The notes under the pieces were generated by a model, which ran no database searches, was not told the DNA's origin, and saw nothing but the letters and a program-made list of their open reading frames with translations. DNA of 64,000 nt from Pseudomonas sp. Leaf48 (GTDB lineage Bacteria > Pseudomonadota > Gammaproteobacteria > Pseudomonadales > Pseudomonadaceae): assembly GCF_001421885.1 (NCBI RefSeq), contig NZ_LMLH01000001.1, positions 187,151 through 251,150 on the forward strand, written 5' to 3'. The position numbers and the translations under genes are program-made. Each line of letters starts with the position of its first letter. Within the stretch, counting starts at the first letter, position 1. Below are positions 48,694-57,490 of the stretch, in pieces.

Positions 48694-49791
48694 TCAGACT
48701 AGATGAAGATGGTTGTCCCAGAGACCTGCCGGAAGCTCCAGGGGTTTTGCCAGCAGCTCGGACTGGCGACAATCGTAGTAGCGGCAACGTCCCTGGCCCG
48801 AGGTCACGACGAAGCCATCGGCCACCGCACCGACTCCGGCGCAATCGGGCAAGGGTGCGTCCAGGCGTACTTCGCCGCTGTCCAGGTCCCAGATGAAAAA
48901 GCGGTTACCCCGTGGTGCAGTCAACGCCACCAGGCGCAAGTCGCTGTGCACCGCGACACTGGCGGTGTAGTGCCCCATGGCCTGCAATTGGTGTTCCGGC
49001 ACCGGGAACGCGACAAAAGGCCGGCCGGGGCGCTTGATCGCCAGCAGCTCCGACGACTCATGGGCCGCCCCCATGAATTGCTGACCGGCGACGATGGTGC
49101 CGTCGCTGGCAATCCCCAGGTGACGCACGCTGTTCATCTGCTGGGCGAGGGTTTCCTTGCTCAGCAGTGTGCCGTCACGCTGCATCAGCACCAGGCTCGG
49201 CTCCATGGCGTCGAGGTTCATCTCGACCCGGCTTTCGGCCTCGGTGCGGATTCCGCCGTTGGCCACTACCAGGGTTTCGCCGTCGGGCATCCAGGACACC
49301 TGGTGCGGGCCGATACCGTGGGTGGAAATCTCACCGCTGTGCACCAGCCGTGCGCCTTCGAACTTGTACACACCAAGCAAGCCGCGACCCGGCTCGGTGG
49401 TGTCGTTTTCGGTGGCATACAGCCAGTCGCCGCTCTGGTGAACTACCGCGTGCCCGTAGAAGTGCCGGTTCGGCTTTGACGTCACGGTTTGCAGCAGCGA
49501 ACCGTCGCGCAGATCGATCAGGTAGCTCTCGGTGCCCGGGCGGCGGGCGACAAACAGCGCAATCGGCTGAGTCGGGTGGTTGATGATGTCGTGGCAACGC
49601 TGGCCGACCTGGGTGGCAAACACCCGGGTGCCATCCAGTCGATAGCCGACGGCGTAGTGCTTGCCGTCGGTATCGTCCCGCGCCGATAGCAGCAGCGGGC
49701 TTTTATCCTTTTGCTTGAACAGCGTCCAGCCGCCCAGTGTCACTGCTCCCAGCAGCAAGCTACCTAAAGTCAGAGCCTGACGTCGCAGCAT
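48694..49791 (-). CDS. DUF1513 domain protein, predicted periplasmic beta-propeller
   Basis: This 365-residue protein begins LRRQALTLGSLLLGAVTLGGW, a Tat- or Sec-like signal, and continues with repeated strand blocks such as GHAVVHQSGDWLYATEND, HQVSWMPDGETLVVANGG and HLGIASDGTIVAGQQ, typical of a seven-bladed propeller in the DUF1513 family. The internal ATG at 49791 is chosen because GAGGACG stands 6 nt before it; an ATG at 49806 overlapping the preceding stop is the alternative. It is the last gene of the imelysin/DUF1111 cluster. Function is unknown. Confidence 0.85.
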   Translation of the reverse strand: MLRRQALTLGSLLLGAVTLGGWTLFKQKDKSPLLLSARDDTDGKHYAVGYRLDGTRVFATQVGQRCHDIINHPTQPIALFVARRPGTESYLIDLRDGSLLQTVTSKPNRHFYGHAVVHQSGDWLYATENDTTEPGRGLLGVYKFEGARLVHSGEISTHGIGPHQVSWMPDGETLVVANGGIRTEAESRVEMNLDAMEPSLVLMQRDGTLLSKETLAQQMNSVRHLGIASDGTIVAGQQFMGAAHESSELLAIKRPGRPFVAFPVPEHQLQAMGHYTASVAVHSDLRLVALTAPRGNRFFIWDLDSGEVRLDAPLPDCAGVGAVADGFVVTSGQGRCRYYDCRQSELLAKPLELPAGLWDNHLHLV

Positions 49792-49805
49792 GGCACTCGT
49801 CCTCA

Positions 49806-50870
49806 TCAGTCACCATCGTTGGCGTTGAAGCCCAGTTGGATGCCCAGCGCCTTGGCCAGCTCGCCTTCGTGCAGGCGGTGGACGACGTTGAGGCTGTCGT
49901 AGAGCTCGTTGAGCTGCTGGCGACCGGCATCGTCACCGAGCATATCGGTCAGCGAGCGCTGGTTGCCGGCGAACAGTCTCAGCGAAGCGGCATAAGCGGC
50001 GTCGATCTTGTCGGCCAAGGGTTTCTGCTCGCTCGGCAACAGACCGCGCAGGCCTTTGTTGTCGACACCTTCCCATACCGTTTTGGCGGCGGCGAGGCTG
50101 GCTTCGAGACTGGCCAGGGATGATTGGCTACGCCAGGCATCGGCCTGGAACGGCTGCGGCACGCCCTTGCTCTGGCGGCCCATCGGCGTGCCGAGCTTCT
50201 TCTTCAAGGTGTCCAGGGCGGTCACTTGCACGCGCAGCAGGTCAGCAATGGCTTCGTGGGAGTCGGCGTAGCGCTGATTCGGGAATTTGCTCATTTGCGC
50301 GAGCATGCCGTCGGTGTTGTTCCAGCTTTGCAGGATCTCTTCGGCCAGTTGCTTCTGACGCTCGCCGATCGCGACCAGCAGGGGGCAGAACCTGGCTTTC
50401 TGTTCAGCGTTGGCAACATCGGGCTTGCTGTCGAACAGGACGTATTCATAGGCCGACAGGCCTTGCACCACAACGCTGGACTTGGCCAGGGTGGCAGCAT
50501 CGATCTGCGGTTGCGCGGTGACCAGTTGCTCGACCTGACGGCCCACCAGGTTTTTCTTGTCCGGCCAGAACTGTACTTGCCAGGCACGGTTGCCTTCGGC
50601 CAACGGCCCGATCAGCAAAGGTTGCAGTTCGGCCCAGGCTTTTTGTGCGTGAAGGAAGTCGGCGCGGGCCGTTTCCAGGGTTTGCTTGCCCTCACAGTAC
50701 GCGAGAGCGCTGACGGCCAGCTGGCGGTCGGCCTCAACCCAGCGGGTGTAGGTCGGCAGGATCACCGATTTGGCGATCGCCGCCGAAGTGACCGCTTGCG
50801 GGTCCTGGGGCGAGCAGGCGCCCAGGGCGAGGGCGGCGAGGCTGGTGAACAACAACTTGGGACGGAACAT
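49806..50870 (-). CDS. imelysin-family lipoprotein lacking the motif histidine
   Basis: The 354-residue protein has a lipobox (LGAC, Cys19) and an imelysin (peptidase M75-like) domain spanning most of the rest. At the position of the family GxHxxE motif it reads GLSAYEY, so Ser replaces His. The first imelysin of this cluster keeps it. Imelysins are linked to iron uptake and were first called insulin-cleaving proteases, but the catalytic claim is doubtful for this variant. It lies 27 nt after the di-haem gene and its stop overlaps the DUF1513 region, so it is part of an operon. Confidence 0.87.
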   Translation of the reverse strand: MFRPKLLFTSLAALALGACSPQDPQAVTSAAIAKSVILPTYTRWVEADRQLAVSALAYCEGKQTLETARADFLHAQKAWAELQPLLIGPLAEGNRAWQVQFWPDKKNLVGRQVEQLVTAQPQIDAATLAKSSVVVQGLSAYEYVLFDSKPDVANAEQKARFCPLLVAIGERQKQLAEEILQSWNNTDGMLAQMSKFPNQRYADSHEAIADLLRVQVTALDTLKKKLGTPMGRQSKGVPQPFQADAWRSQSSLASLEASLAAAKTVWEGVDNKGLRGLLPSEQKPLADKIDAAYAASLRLFAGNQRSLTDMLGDDAGRQQLNELYDSLNVVHRLHEGELAKALGIQLGFNANDGD

Positions 50871-50897
50871 GTCGGGCTCCCGCTGAAGGAATGCGTA

Positions 50898-52325
50898 TTA
50901 AAGGGAATTCAAAAACGCCAGCAGCGCAGCACGCTGCCCGGCATTGAAAGACAAAACCTGTTGCTGCGCCGCTGTCGCTTCGCCGCCATGCCAGAGCACC
51001 GCTTCGAGCAAGTTGCGGGCACGGCCGTCATGCAGGAACTGAGTGTGGCCACTGACCGCCTGTGTCAGGCCGATGCCCCACAACGGCGGGGTGCGCCAGT
51101 CGCGGCCACTGGCCTGGAATTCGCTGCGGTTGTCGGCCAGGCCTTCGCCCATGTCATGCAGTAGCAGGTCGCTGTACGGGCGAATCACTTGATTGGCCAG
51201 TTCAGGTTCGGCGGCGTTGGCGGCAGTAGTGTATTTCGGTGTGTGACATGACTGGCAGCCAGCCTGATAGAACAGATTTTTGCCGGCCAGCACTTCAGGC
51301 GCGCTGACGTCACGGCGGGCCGGTACGGCGAGATTGCGGCTGTAGAACAGCACCAGGCGCAGGATGTTATCGCTGACTTCCGGCTCGCCATTCGGGCCGT
51401 TACCACTCGGCGCCTGTTTGCAGGCGGTTTGCGCGTCGGTGCAGTCATCAAAGGGTGTCAGGCTGGTCGTGAGGCCCATATCACCGGAAAACGCGTGGAC
51501 ATTCTGTTGGTTTAGGTTCGGTTGGCCGGCTTTCCAGCCAAACCGCCCGAGTACGGTTTTCTGTTGGACATCATCCCAGACCCGGTTCGGGCGTCCGGCG
51601 ATACCGTTTTTCTCCTTTGCCTGCGCCTCGGCGTTGGCCAGGATCGCCTCGTCGGGGATCGCTTCGAGCAGGCCCAGGCCAATCATCGGCGGCGCTACCC
51701 GTGCAGAAAAACGCGTGTCGGGATGCATCGGGCCGTAGCCCAGTTGGCTGATGTTCAGGCTTGGCTTGCGCAATATCACTTCGGTGCCGTCCTTGAAGTG
51801 AATCGGCACGGGTGTGTAATCAACCCGCACTTTGCCTTCCGGTGCCACGCCGGGGACGGCCATGTCCTGGAATTGGCCACCGTAGACCGGTTCAGGCAGC
51901 ACGCCGATCTGTTCGATTACCTTGGCGTAGGCTGGGTTATTGGGAATCGACAGGCGCACCAGCATCGACACGGCGTTCTGCGCCCCGGGCTCCGGCGGGT
52001 GACCGCGGCCGTCCTTGATGTGGCAACCCTGGCAGGCATTGGTATTGAACAGTGGGCCCAGACCATCACGCGCGGTGGTTGTCGCCGGAGCGATCACCCA
52101 GGGATTGCGGAAAAAGCTGTTGCCGACGCTAAAGTCCACGCGCCGGGACGGCGGCAGGTTGGCCGAGGGCAGGGAAAAGGCATTCTGATCGCTCTTGCGC
52201 ACGGTCGCGCTGCCACCGGAGCGGGCTTCGCCGGGTTCGGCTTCGGTGAAACGCGGGGCGTCATCGCAGGCACTCAGGCCCAGGGCCAGAAACAGTGCGG
52301 ACAAGCGAAGAGGCAGCGAGGGCAT
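50898..52325 (-). CDS. di-haem oxidoreductase-like lipoprotein (DUF1111)
   Basis: The 475-residue protein has a lipobox (LSAC, Cys20) and two c-type haem motifs, CQGCH at 98-102 and CQSCH at about residue 377. It belongs to the DUF1111 family, annotated as putative thiol oxidoreductase and related to bacterial di-haem peroxidases. AGGA precedes the ATG at 52325. It would be matured in the periplasm by the Ccm system. Its place between two imelysins suggests a role in periplasmic iron redox, but this is inference. A terminator and REPIN lie between it and the upstream icmP. Confidence 0.88.
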   Translation of the reverse strand: MPSLPLRLSALFLALGLSACDDAPRFTEAEPGEARSGGSATVRKSDQNAFSLPSANLPPSRRVDFSVGNSFFRNPWVIAPATTTARDGLGPLFNTNACQGCHIKDGRGHPPEPGAQNAVSMLVRLSIPNNPAYAKVIEQIGVLPEPVYGGQFQDMAVPGVAPEGKVRVDYTPVPIHFKDGTEVILRKPSLNISQLGYGPMHPDTRFSARVAPPMIGLGLLEAIPDEAILANAEAQAKEKNGIAGRPNRVWDDVQQKTVLGRFGWKAGQPNLNQQNVHAFSGDMGLTTSLTPFDDCTDAQTACKQAPSGNGPNGEPEVSDNILRLVLFYSRNLAVPARRDVSAPEVLAGKNLFYQAGCQSCHTPKYTTAANAAEPELANQVIRPYSDLLLHDMGEGLADNRSEFQASGRDWRTPPLWGIGLTQAVSGHTQFLHDGRARNLLEAVLWHGGEATAAQQQVLSFNAGQRAALLAFLNSL

Positions 52326-52446
52326 CAGACATCCTGCAAGACAAGCAAAACAAGGGCGCAAAGTCTAACAGGGCAGGGGAGATTGAATAAGAGGAATTAT
52401 CGTTTGGTTGATGTGGGGCAGGGGATTTGCGCAACAGTGATCCCTT

Positions 52447-52534
52447 GTGGGAGCGGGCTTGCTCGCGAAAGCGGTGTCACATTCAACAATAGTGCTGACT
52501 GACACACCGCTTTCGCGAGCAAGCCCGCTCCCAC
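52447..52534. repeat. REPIN within the imelysin cluster
   Basis: GTGGGAGCGGGCTTGCTCGC at 52447 and its inverse ending at 52534 flank a centre related to that of the REPIN at 34533 (both have the inner GCGAAAGC and a TCATTCAACA/ACATTCAACA-like stretch). Confidence 0.9.
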
Positions 52535-52560
52535 ATTGATGGTGTTGCGCCAGAATAAAA

Positions 52561-52582
52561 AAGGCGACCCGCAGGTCGCCTT
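52561..52582 (-). terminator. icmP terminator
   Basis: GGCGACC-CGCA-GGTCGCC has A-rich and T6 flanks. It is read on the minus strand 20 nt after the icmP stop. It would separate icmP from the downstream DUF1111-imelysin-DUF1513 genes or attenuate read-through. Confidence 0.85.
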
Positions 52583-52603
52583 TTTTCACTCAGCCAGCGT
52601 TGA

Positions 52604-53959
52604 TCAGAACTCGTGATCAGCGTTGTCCGGGTTCAGGTCGCTGATGCCCAGCTTGCCAGCGGCGGCTTCGATCGAACCGGTCTGCTTGACCAGGGCGGCG
52701 ATAGCGTCGCGAACGATCTGGTTGCCAGCGGTGTTGCCGGCGGCGATCAACTGGTCGTAGTGCTCACCCTTGTTGGCGTGGTCGACGATCACCTGCATCT
52801 TCGCTTCGGTGGCTGCCAGGTCGGCTTTGAGCGCGGTGTCGGCAGCCGGGTCGGCTTTGGCCACCAGGGACGACAGGCTGGCGCCGGTCATTTTGCTGCC
52901 GTCGACGCGGGTGTATTCACCCAGGTAGACGTTACGAATGCCTTTGGCATCGTAGAACTGCGAGTTGTGGGTGTTATCGCTGAAGCAGTCGTGTTCGTCT
53001 TCAGGGGAGTTGGCTTCCAGGGAAACCTTCATGCGCTCGCCCGCCAGTTCGCCCAGGGACAGGCTGCCCATGCCGAACAGCATTTTGCGCAGACCGGATT
53101 CAACCGGTTCGGCTTCCAGGGTGGCACGGTAGTTGTCGGCCACGTTGGGCTTCCAGTTACCAACCATTTCTTCCAGGTCGCTAACCAGCAACTGGGTCAC
53201 GGACTTCAGGTAAGCACGGCGACGATCATTGTGACCGCCGGTTGCGCCTTTGCCTTCCAGGTAGTCGGAGGCTGGACGGTTGCCGGCGCCAGGGCCGGTG
53301 CCATTCAGATCCTGGCCCCAGAGCAGGAATTCGATGGCGTGGTAGCCGGTGGCGACGTTGGCTTCGGAGCCGCCCAGCTCGTTCAGGCTGGCGAGCTTTT
53401 CCGGGGTGATGTCTTTGACGTCAACCTTGTCTTCGCCGACCTGGATTTCAGTGTTGGCGATGATGTTGGCGCTGGCACCCGGGTTGCCCAGGGCGTGTTC
53501 GTAGGATTTGTCGACGTAGTCGATCAGGCCTTCGTCCAGTGGCCAGGCGTTAACCTGACCTTCCCAGTCGTCGATGATGGTGTTGCCGAAGCGGAACACT
53601 TCGCTCTGCAGGTAAGGAACACGAGCGGCCACCCAGGCGGCCTTGGCGGCCTTCAAAGTGTCGGCGTTCGGCTTGGCGAGGAAGGCATCAACGGCGGTTT
53701 GCAGGGTCTTGGCAGTGGATTCGGCATCGCTGTAAACGGCAAAAACGATGTCGGCGTAATGGGCGACAACGGCTTTGGCGGCGGCTTCGTCGACCTTGCT
53801 GGCAGCGGCAGGTGCGACGGCTGGAGCAGCCGGTGCAGCAGCGGCGCTGGCAGCCGGCGCAGGCGCGGCAGCAGTTTCTTTGTCTTTACCTTCACCGCAG
53901 CCGGCGAGGGAAATAGCGATGGCCAACAGACTGGCGGTAGCCAGAGGCATACGAATCAT
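52604..53959 (-). CDS. icmP: imelysin-family lipoprotein (IcmP-like)
   Basis: The 451-residue protein has a lipobox (LAGC, Cys21), an Ala/Pro-rich linker (about 30-60) and an imelysin domain with the intact GxHxxE motif as GYHAIEF. Position and neighbours match P. aeruginosa PA4370, called IcmP for insulin cleavage and part of the iron-starvation response. The ATG at 53959 is preferred over one at 53968 because AGGA stands 8 nt before it. A Fur-like palindrome lies about 60 nt upstream. The true physiological substrate is unknown; related EfeO/imelysin proteins handle iron. Confidence 0.88.
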   Translation of the reverse strand: MIRMPLATASLLAIAISLAGCGEGKDKETAAAPAPAASAAAAPAAPAVAPAAASKVDEAAAKAVVAHYADIVFAVYSDAESTAKTLQTAVDAFLAKPNADTLKAAKAAWVAARVPYLQSEVFRFGNTIIDDWEGQVNAWPLDEGLIDYVDKSYEHALGNPGASANIIANTEIQVGEDKVDVKDITPEKLASLNELGGSEANVATGYHAIEFLLWGQDLNGTGPGAGNRPASDYLEGKGATGGHNDRRRAYLKSVTQLLVSDLEEMVGNWKPNVADNYRATLEAEPVESGLRKMLFGMGSLSLGELAGERMKVSLEANSPEDEHDCFSDNTHNSQFYDAKGIRNVYLGEYTRVDGSKMTGASLSSLVAKADPAADTALKADLAATEAKMQVIVDHANKGEHYDQLIAAGNTAGNQIVRDAIAALVKQTGSIEAAAGKLGISDLNPDNADHEF

Positions 53960-54017
53960 GGCGAACATCCTGCTTCGATAGGGGGTTGAATGGCGCCTTG
54001 AGCGCGCAAAACTGCGA

Positions 54018-54042
54018 CATAATGCAAATCTTTCGCATTATG
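54018..54042. promoter_or_regulatory. candidate Fur box upstream of icmP
   Basis: CATAATGC at 54018-54025 and GCATTATG at 54035-54042 are perfect 8-bp inverted arms around 9 nt. The arms and centre resemble the Fur consensus GATAATGATAATCATTATC. It is placed about 60 nt before icmP, and homologues of this cluster are iron-repressed. Confidence 0.55.
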
Positions 54043-54096
54043 TGTAAAGGGTTGTACCTGTAAATATTTCTTATTCACACAGGGGCGTGCTTCACC

Positions 54097-54122
54097 CTGC
54101 AGGAGCATGCTCGCTCCTACAG
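54097..54122. repeat. REP-like hairpin
   Basis: CTGCAGGAGC and GCTCCTACAG are near-perfect 10-bp arms around 6 nt, next to the bifA stop. It is of the same family as the repeat at 19765 and may end bifA transcription. Confidence 0.6.
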
Positions 54123-54125
54123 GGG

Positions 54126-56177
54126 TTACAGAATTACCGCGTTGCTACGCTGCGCCTGTTTCAGGTAAGCACTCAATTCCCGTGCCGACAGCGGCTTGCT
54201 GTAGTAATAGCCCTGACCTTCGTGGCAACCTTCGGAGATGATGTAGGCCTCCTGCTCGGCGGTTTCCACACCTTCGGCAATCACCTGCATGCCAAGGCTT
54301 TTACCCAACTGGATGATGGCCCGGACGATGGTCGCATCGTCGTCGTCATCGAGCAGGTCCTGAACGAAGCTCTTGTCGATCTTGATCTTGTCCAGGGGCA
54401 GGCTTTTCAGGTAGCTCAGGGACGAGTAGCCGGTCCCGAAGTCGTCGATGGCAATCAGTGCCCCGGAGCGGCGCAGACTGAGCAAGTGCTGGGCGGCGGT
54501 ACTGATGTCTTCCATCAGGCCGGTCTCGGTAACTTCCAGTTCCAGGCTGCGTGGAGGCAGGCGGTACATCTGCAACAGGTTGTTGACCACCCTTGGCAAC
54601 TCGGCGTGGTGCAGTTGCACCGTCGACAGATTCACCGCCATGCGCAAATCGTTGAAGCCCTGGTCATGCCAGTCGCGCAGCTGCTTGCAGGCCTGGTCCA
54701 GTACCCATTCGCCAATGGCAATGATGGTGCCGTTCTGCTCAGCCAGCGGGATGAACAGGTCTGGCGGTACCAGCCCGTGCTCGGGGTGCTGCCAGCGAAT
54801 CAACGCTTCGACACCGACTACCCGATGATCGCGGTAGCTGATCTGCGGCTGGTAGAGGAGGTAGAACTGGTTGCGGGTCAGGGCATCGCGCAGGTCTTTT
54901 TCCAGTTCGCGCCGGCGGCGCATTTCGGTATCGACACTGGCAATATAGAACTGATAGCGGTTGCGCGAGCGGGTCTTGGCCAGGGTCATGGTCTGCTCGG
55001 CCTTCTGCAACAACTTCTCGGTGCTGTCGCCGTCCTCGGGAAACAGAGTGATGCCGATGGTGGCACGCAGGCGGATTTCCTGATGATCGAGGGCGAACGC
55101 CGCTTCCAGATCATCAAGAATGCTTTGCGCCAGTTCGGCGGCTTCGTAGGGTTGTTCCAGATCGGCCTGCACCAGGGCGAACTGGTCGCCACCCAGGCGG
55201 GCAAGGGCACCGAGGCGACCACTATGTCCGCGCAGGCGGTCGGCCAAGGCCAGCAGTAATTGGTCGCCGGTCTGATAGCTGAACTGTTCGTTGATGCCCT
55301 TGAAGTCGTCGAGGCCTACACACAGCACAGCGACCCGGCGTTGCAGCTTGCCGGCGTCGATCAGGATCTTGTCCAGTTGATACTGCAATTGCTGCCGGTT
55401 CGGTAAACCGGTGAGAAAGTCGTATTGGGCCATGCGCAGCAGGCTGTTTTCCGCTTCATGACGCAGGTGAGTATTGCGCTCGATGGATTCAAGCAGCTGA
55501 TTTGCCGTGTTGATCCAGATGCCCAGCTCGTTTTTCTCGTGCCCCTTGAGCAATGGGATTTTGTGCTCGCTGGGGCGATCCGGGTTGATTTCCGTGAGGT
55601 GCTTGATGATCCGCGACAACGGCTTGGTCAGCAGCCAGTGATAAACCAGGTACAGCACAAGCCCCATCGCCAGGGCGCGCAACACGCCGGAAATGAAGAT
55701 GATCACCGAGCTGACGATAAAACCTTGCCCGTAGGTGGCGGTATCGAGGGTAATGCTCAGGTCGCCGTAATACTCACTGTACGGCCCGCGACCCACCAGT
55801 TGGGTGGTGAAAGTGCGTTCCTTGCCAAGAATCAGGTCGGTCAGCCAGCGACTGCTCGATTGCTGCAACTCGCGGGTTTTTTGCGCGAGCATGGGCTCGT
55901 TGGGGTGGCCGATGGACGCCTGGCGTACGGCGTCATCCTGAAACAAGCCCTCGATGACCTGCATGCCCATTTCCCGGTCCAGGCTATAGACAGCCTGGGT
56001 CGAGGGGTCGCGAAACATATCGAGGATGCGCTCGGCATCACCGGCGACGGCCTGGCGTGTTTTATAGGCATCGAAAACAATCTGCGCGCAGCTCAAGACT
56101 ACGCCGACGATCAATGCCGACAGGAGCACAACCCGGAGCAACTTCACCGACAAGCTGTTCTTGAGTTCCAGCTTCAA
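54126..56177 (-). CDS. bifA: c-di-GMP phosphodiesterase BifA
   Basis: BifA is an inner-membrane EAL phosphodiesterase that lowers c-di-GMP, favouring swarming over biofilm. The 683-residue protein has spans at about 12-34 and 153-178 around a periplasmic loop, a HAMP-like helix, a degenerate GGDEF domain (GGDQF at 329-333) and an intact EAL domain (EAL at 457-459; DDFGTGYSSL; EGVET). The GGDQF variant is characteristic of P. aeruginosa BifA, where it abolishes cyclase activity. Position beside sodB also matches. Confidence 0.93.
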   Translation of the reverse strand: MKLELKNSLSVKLLRVVLLSALIVGVVLSCAQIVFDAYKTRQAVAGDAERILDMFRDPSTQAVYSLDREMGMQVIEGLFQDDAVRQASIGHPNEPMLAQKTRELQQSSSRWLTDLILGKERTFTTQLVGRGPYSEYYGDLSITLDTATYGQGFIVSSVIIFISGVLRALAMGLVLYLVYHWLLTKPLSRIIKHLTEINPDRPSEHKIPLLKGHEKNELGIWINTANQLLESIERNTHLRHEAENSLLRMAQYDFLTGLPNRQQLQYQLDKILIDAGKLQRRVAVLCVGLDDFKGINEQFSYQTGDQLLLALADRLRGHSGRLGALARLGGDQFALVQADLEQPYEAAELAQSILDDLEAAFALDHQEIRLRATIGITLFPEDGDSTEKLLQKAEQTMTLAKTRSRNRYQFYIASVDTEMRRRRELEKDLRDALTRNQFYLLYQPQISYRDHRVVGVEALIRWQHPEHGLVPPDLFIPLAEQNGTIIAIGEWVLDQACKQLRDWHDQGFNDLRMAVNLSTVQLHHAELPRVVNNLLQMYRLPPRSLELEVTETGLMEDISTAAQHLLSLRRSGALIAIDDFGTGYSSLSYLKSLPLDKIKIDKSFVQDLLDDDDDATIVRAIIQLGKSLGMQVIAEGVETAEQEAYIISEGCHEGQGYYYSKPLSARELSAYLKQAQRSNAVIL

Positions 56178-56674
56178 AGGGCTATTCCTTGTTCCGTGCG
56201 GGCAGCATCAAGTTGCATTGAGTATTGGCAATCCCGTAGGGGCAGTCAAAGGGACAATCGGCCACAGGCGGGTTTGCCTGCAGCCTGGCCGATTTTTCGT
56301 TGCCCTGAGCCATTTGCCTATTAGTACTGTGTCGGTTGTCGAGTCCTTCAACTTGAGGGGCTGGGTGGAGAAAATTTCCATTTGGTTGATGTTAGACGTC
56401 TGTGGCTGTGCGGCAAGAGGCGCGCGGCTTGTTTCATTGTGGGAAATTGGCTTGGGTTCGATAGCGGCATGACGGTCGCGATGTGGGGCATGATTTACCT
56501 TGCATGGCGGCCTTGTAACCGATCTCCTCTTGCGGCGATCCCGAATTCTTGTGGGAGCTGGCCTGCCGGCGATGACGGTCTGCGAGCCGACCAATCCCTC
56601 CCGGATGTACCCGGAAAAATGTGAGGCTTGCTCGCAAAGAGGCCCCACCAAACCGCAAAAAAACCGGGCAATAA
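56178..56674. other. long intergenic region between bifA and sodB
   Basis: Nearly 500 nt without a credible gene. The bifA promoter must lie here, as it is the 5' side of bifA. I see one degenerate REP (TGTGGGAGCTGGCCTGCCGGCGATG near 56551) but no strong operator. Open frames inside are unsupported. Confidence 0.4.
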
Positions 56675-56700
56675 AAAACCCGGCTGAAAAGCCGGGTTTT
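56675..56700 (-). terminator. sodB terminator
   Basis: AAAACCCGGCT-GAAA-AGCCGGGTTTT is an 11-bp stem with a GAAA loop and, on the minus strand, a downstream T-run, 17 nt past the sodB stop. Confidence 0.9.
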
Positions 56701-56716
56701 TTGACTGGCGTCGGAC

Positions 56717-57313
56717 TTAAGCGGTGAAGGTCTTGCCTTCGAACTGCTCAGCCACGAATTTCCAGTTGACCAGGTTCCAGAACGCTTCGACGTACTTCGG
56801 ACGAACGTTGCGGTAGTCGATGTAGTAAGCGTGTTCCCAGACGTCGCAGGTCAGCAGCGGAGTGTCGCCGTTGGTCAGCGGGTTGCCGGCGCCGATGGTG
56901 CTGGCCAGGGCCAGGGAACCGTCAGCCTTTTTCACCAGCCAGCCCCAGCCGGAACCGAAGGTGCCGATGGAAGTCTTGCTGAACTCTTCCTTGAACTTGT
57001 CGAACGAACCGAAAGCAGCGTTGATCGCGTCAGCCAGTGCGCCGGTTGGTTGACCACCAGCATTTGGTGCCAGGCAGTTCCAGTAGAAAGTGTGGTTCCA
57101 GACCTGAGCGGCGTTGTTGAAGATACCGCCCGAGGAAGTCTTGACGATTTCTTCCAGGGTCTTGCCTTCGAACTCGGTGCCTGGCACCAGGTTGTTCAGG
57201 TTCACGACATAGGTGTTGTGGTGCTTGTCGTGGTGGTATTCCAGGGTTTCCTTGGAAATGTGCGGCTGCAGGGCGTCGTGTGCGTAAGGCAGCGGCGGCA
57301 ATTCGAAAGCCAT
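56717..57313 (-). CDS. sodB: iron superoxide dismutase
   Basis: The 198-residue Fe-SOD dismutates superoxide in the cytoplasm. Metal ligands are His27 ([12 protein letters not shown]), His in WNHTFYW (about 74), and Asp157/His161 in [17 protein letters not shown] stands before the ATG at 57313; an upstream in-frame extension lacks such a site and the family N-terminus ([10 protein letters not shown]). It is monocistronic with a strong terminator. In pseudomonads Fe-SOD is iron-dependent through small RNAs, but no sRNA gene is seen here. Confidence 0.97.
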   Translation of the reverse strand: MAFELPPLPYAHDALQPHISKETLEYHHDKHHNTYVVNLNNLVPGTEFEGKTLEEIVKTSSGGIFNNAAQVWNHTFYWNCLAPNAGGQPTGALADAINAAFGSFDKFKEEFSKTSIGTFGSGWGWLVKKADGSLALASTIGAGNPLTNGDTPLLTCDVWEHAYYIDYRNVRPKYVEAFWNLVNWKFVAEQFEGKTFTA

Positions 57314-57490
57314 GATGATTCTCCTAATCAGGTCAGTTGCGGTGAGCGCAAGGCCGATCACGGGCGGCCAGACTAGCGCCGGGGAGTTTGTACTCTTTGC
57401 GGCGCAGGGATTCGGATCATAGCACCGGGGTGGCGGCATAACCACGCAACAACTGTGTGGAATAGAGGTTCCAGGGCTGTGCGGAACAAT

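Noticed and set aside
54126..56177. Active diguanylate cyclase
   Set aside because: The GGDEF motif is GGDQF, which in BifA is known to be inactive. The EAL domain is intact, so phosphodiesterase is the better call.
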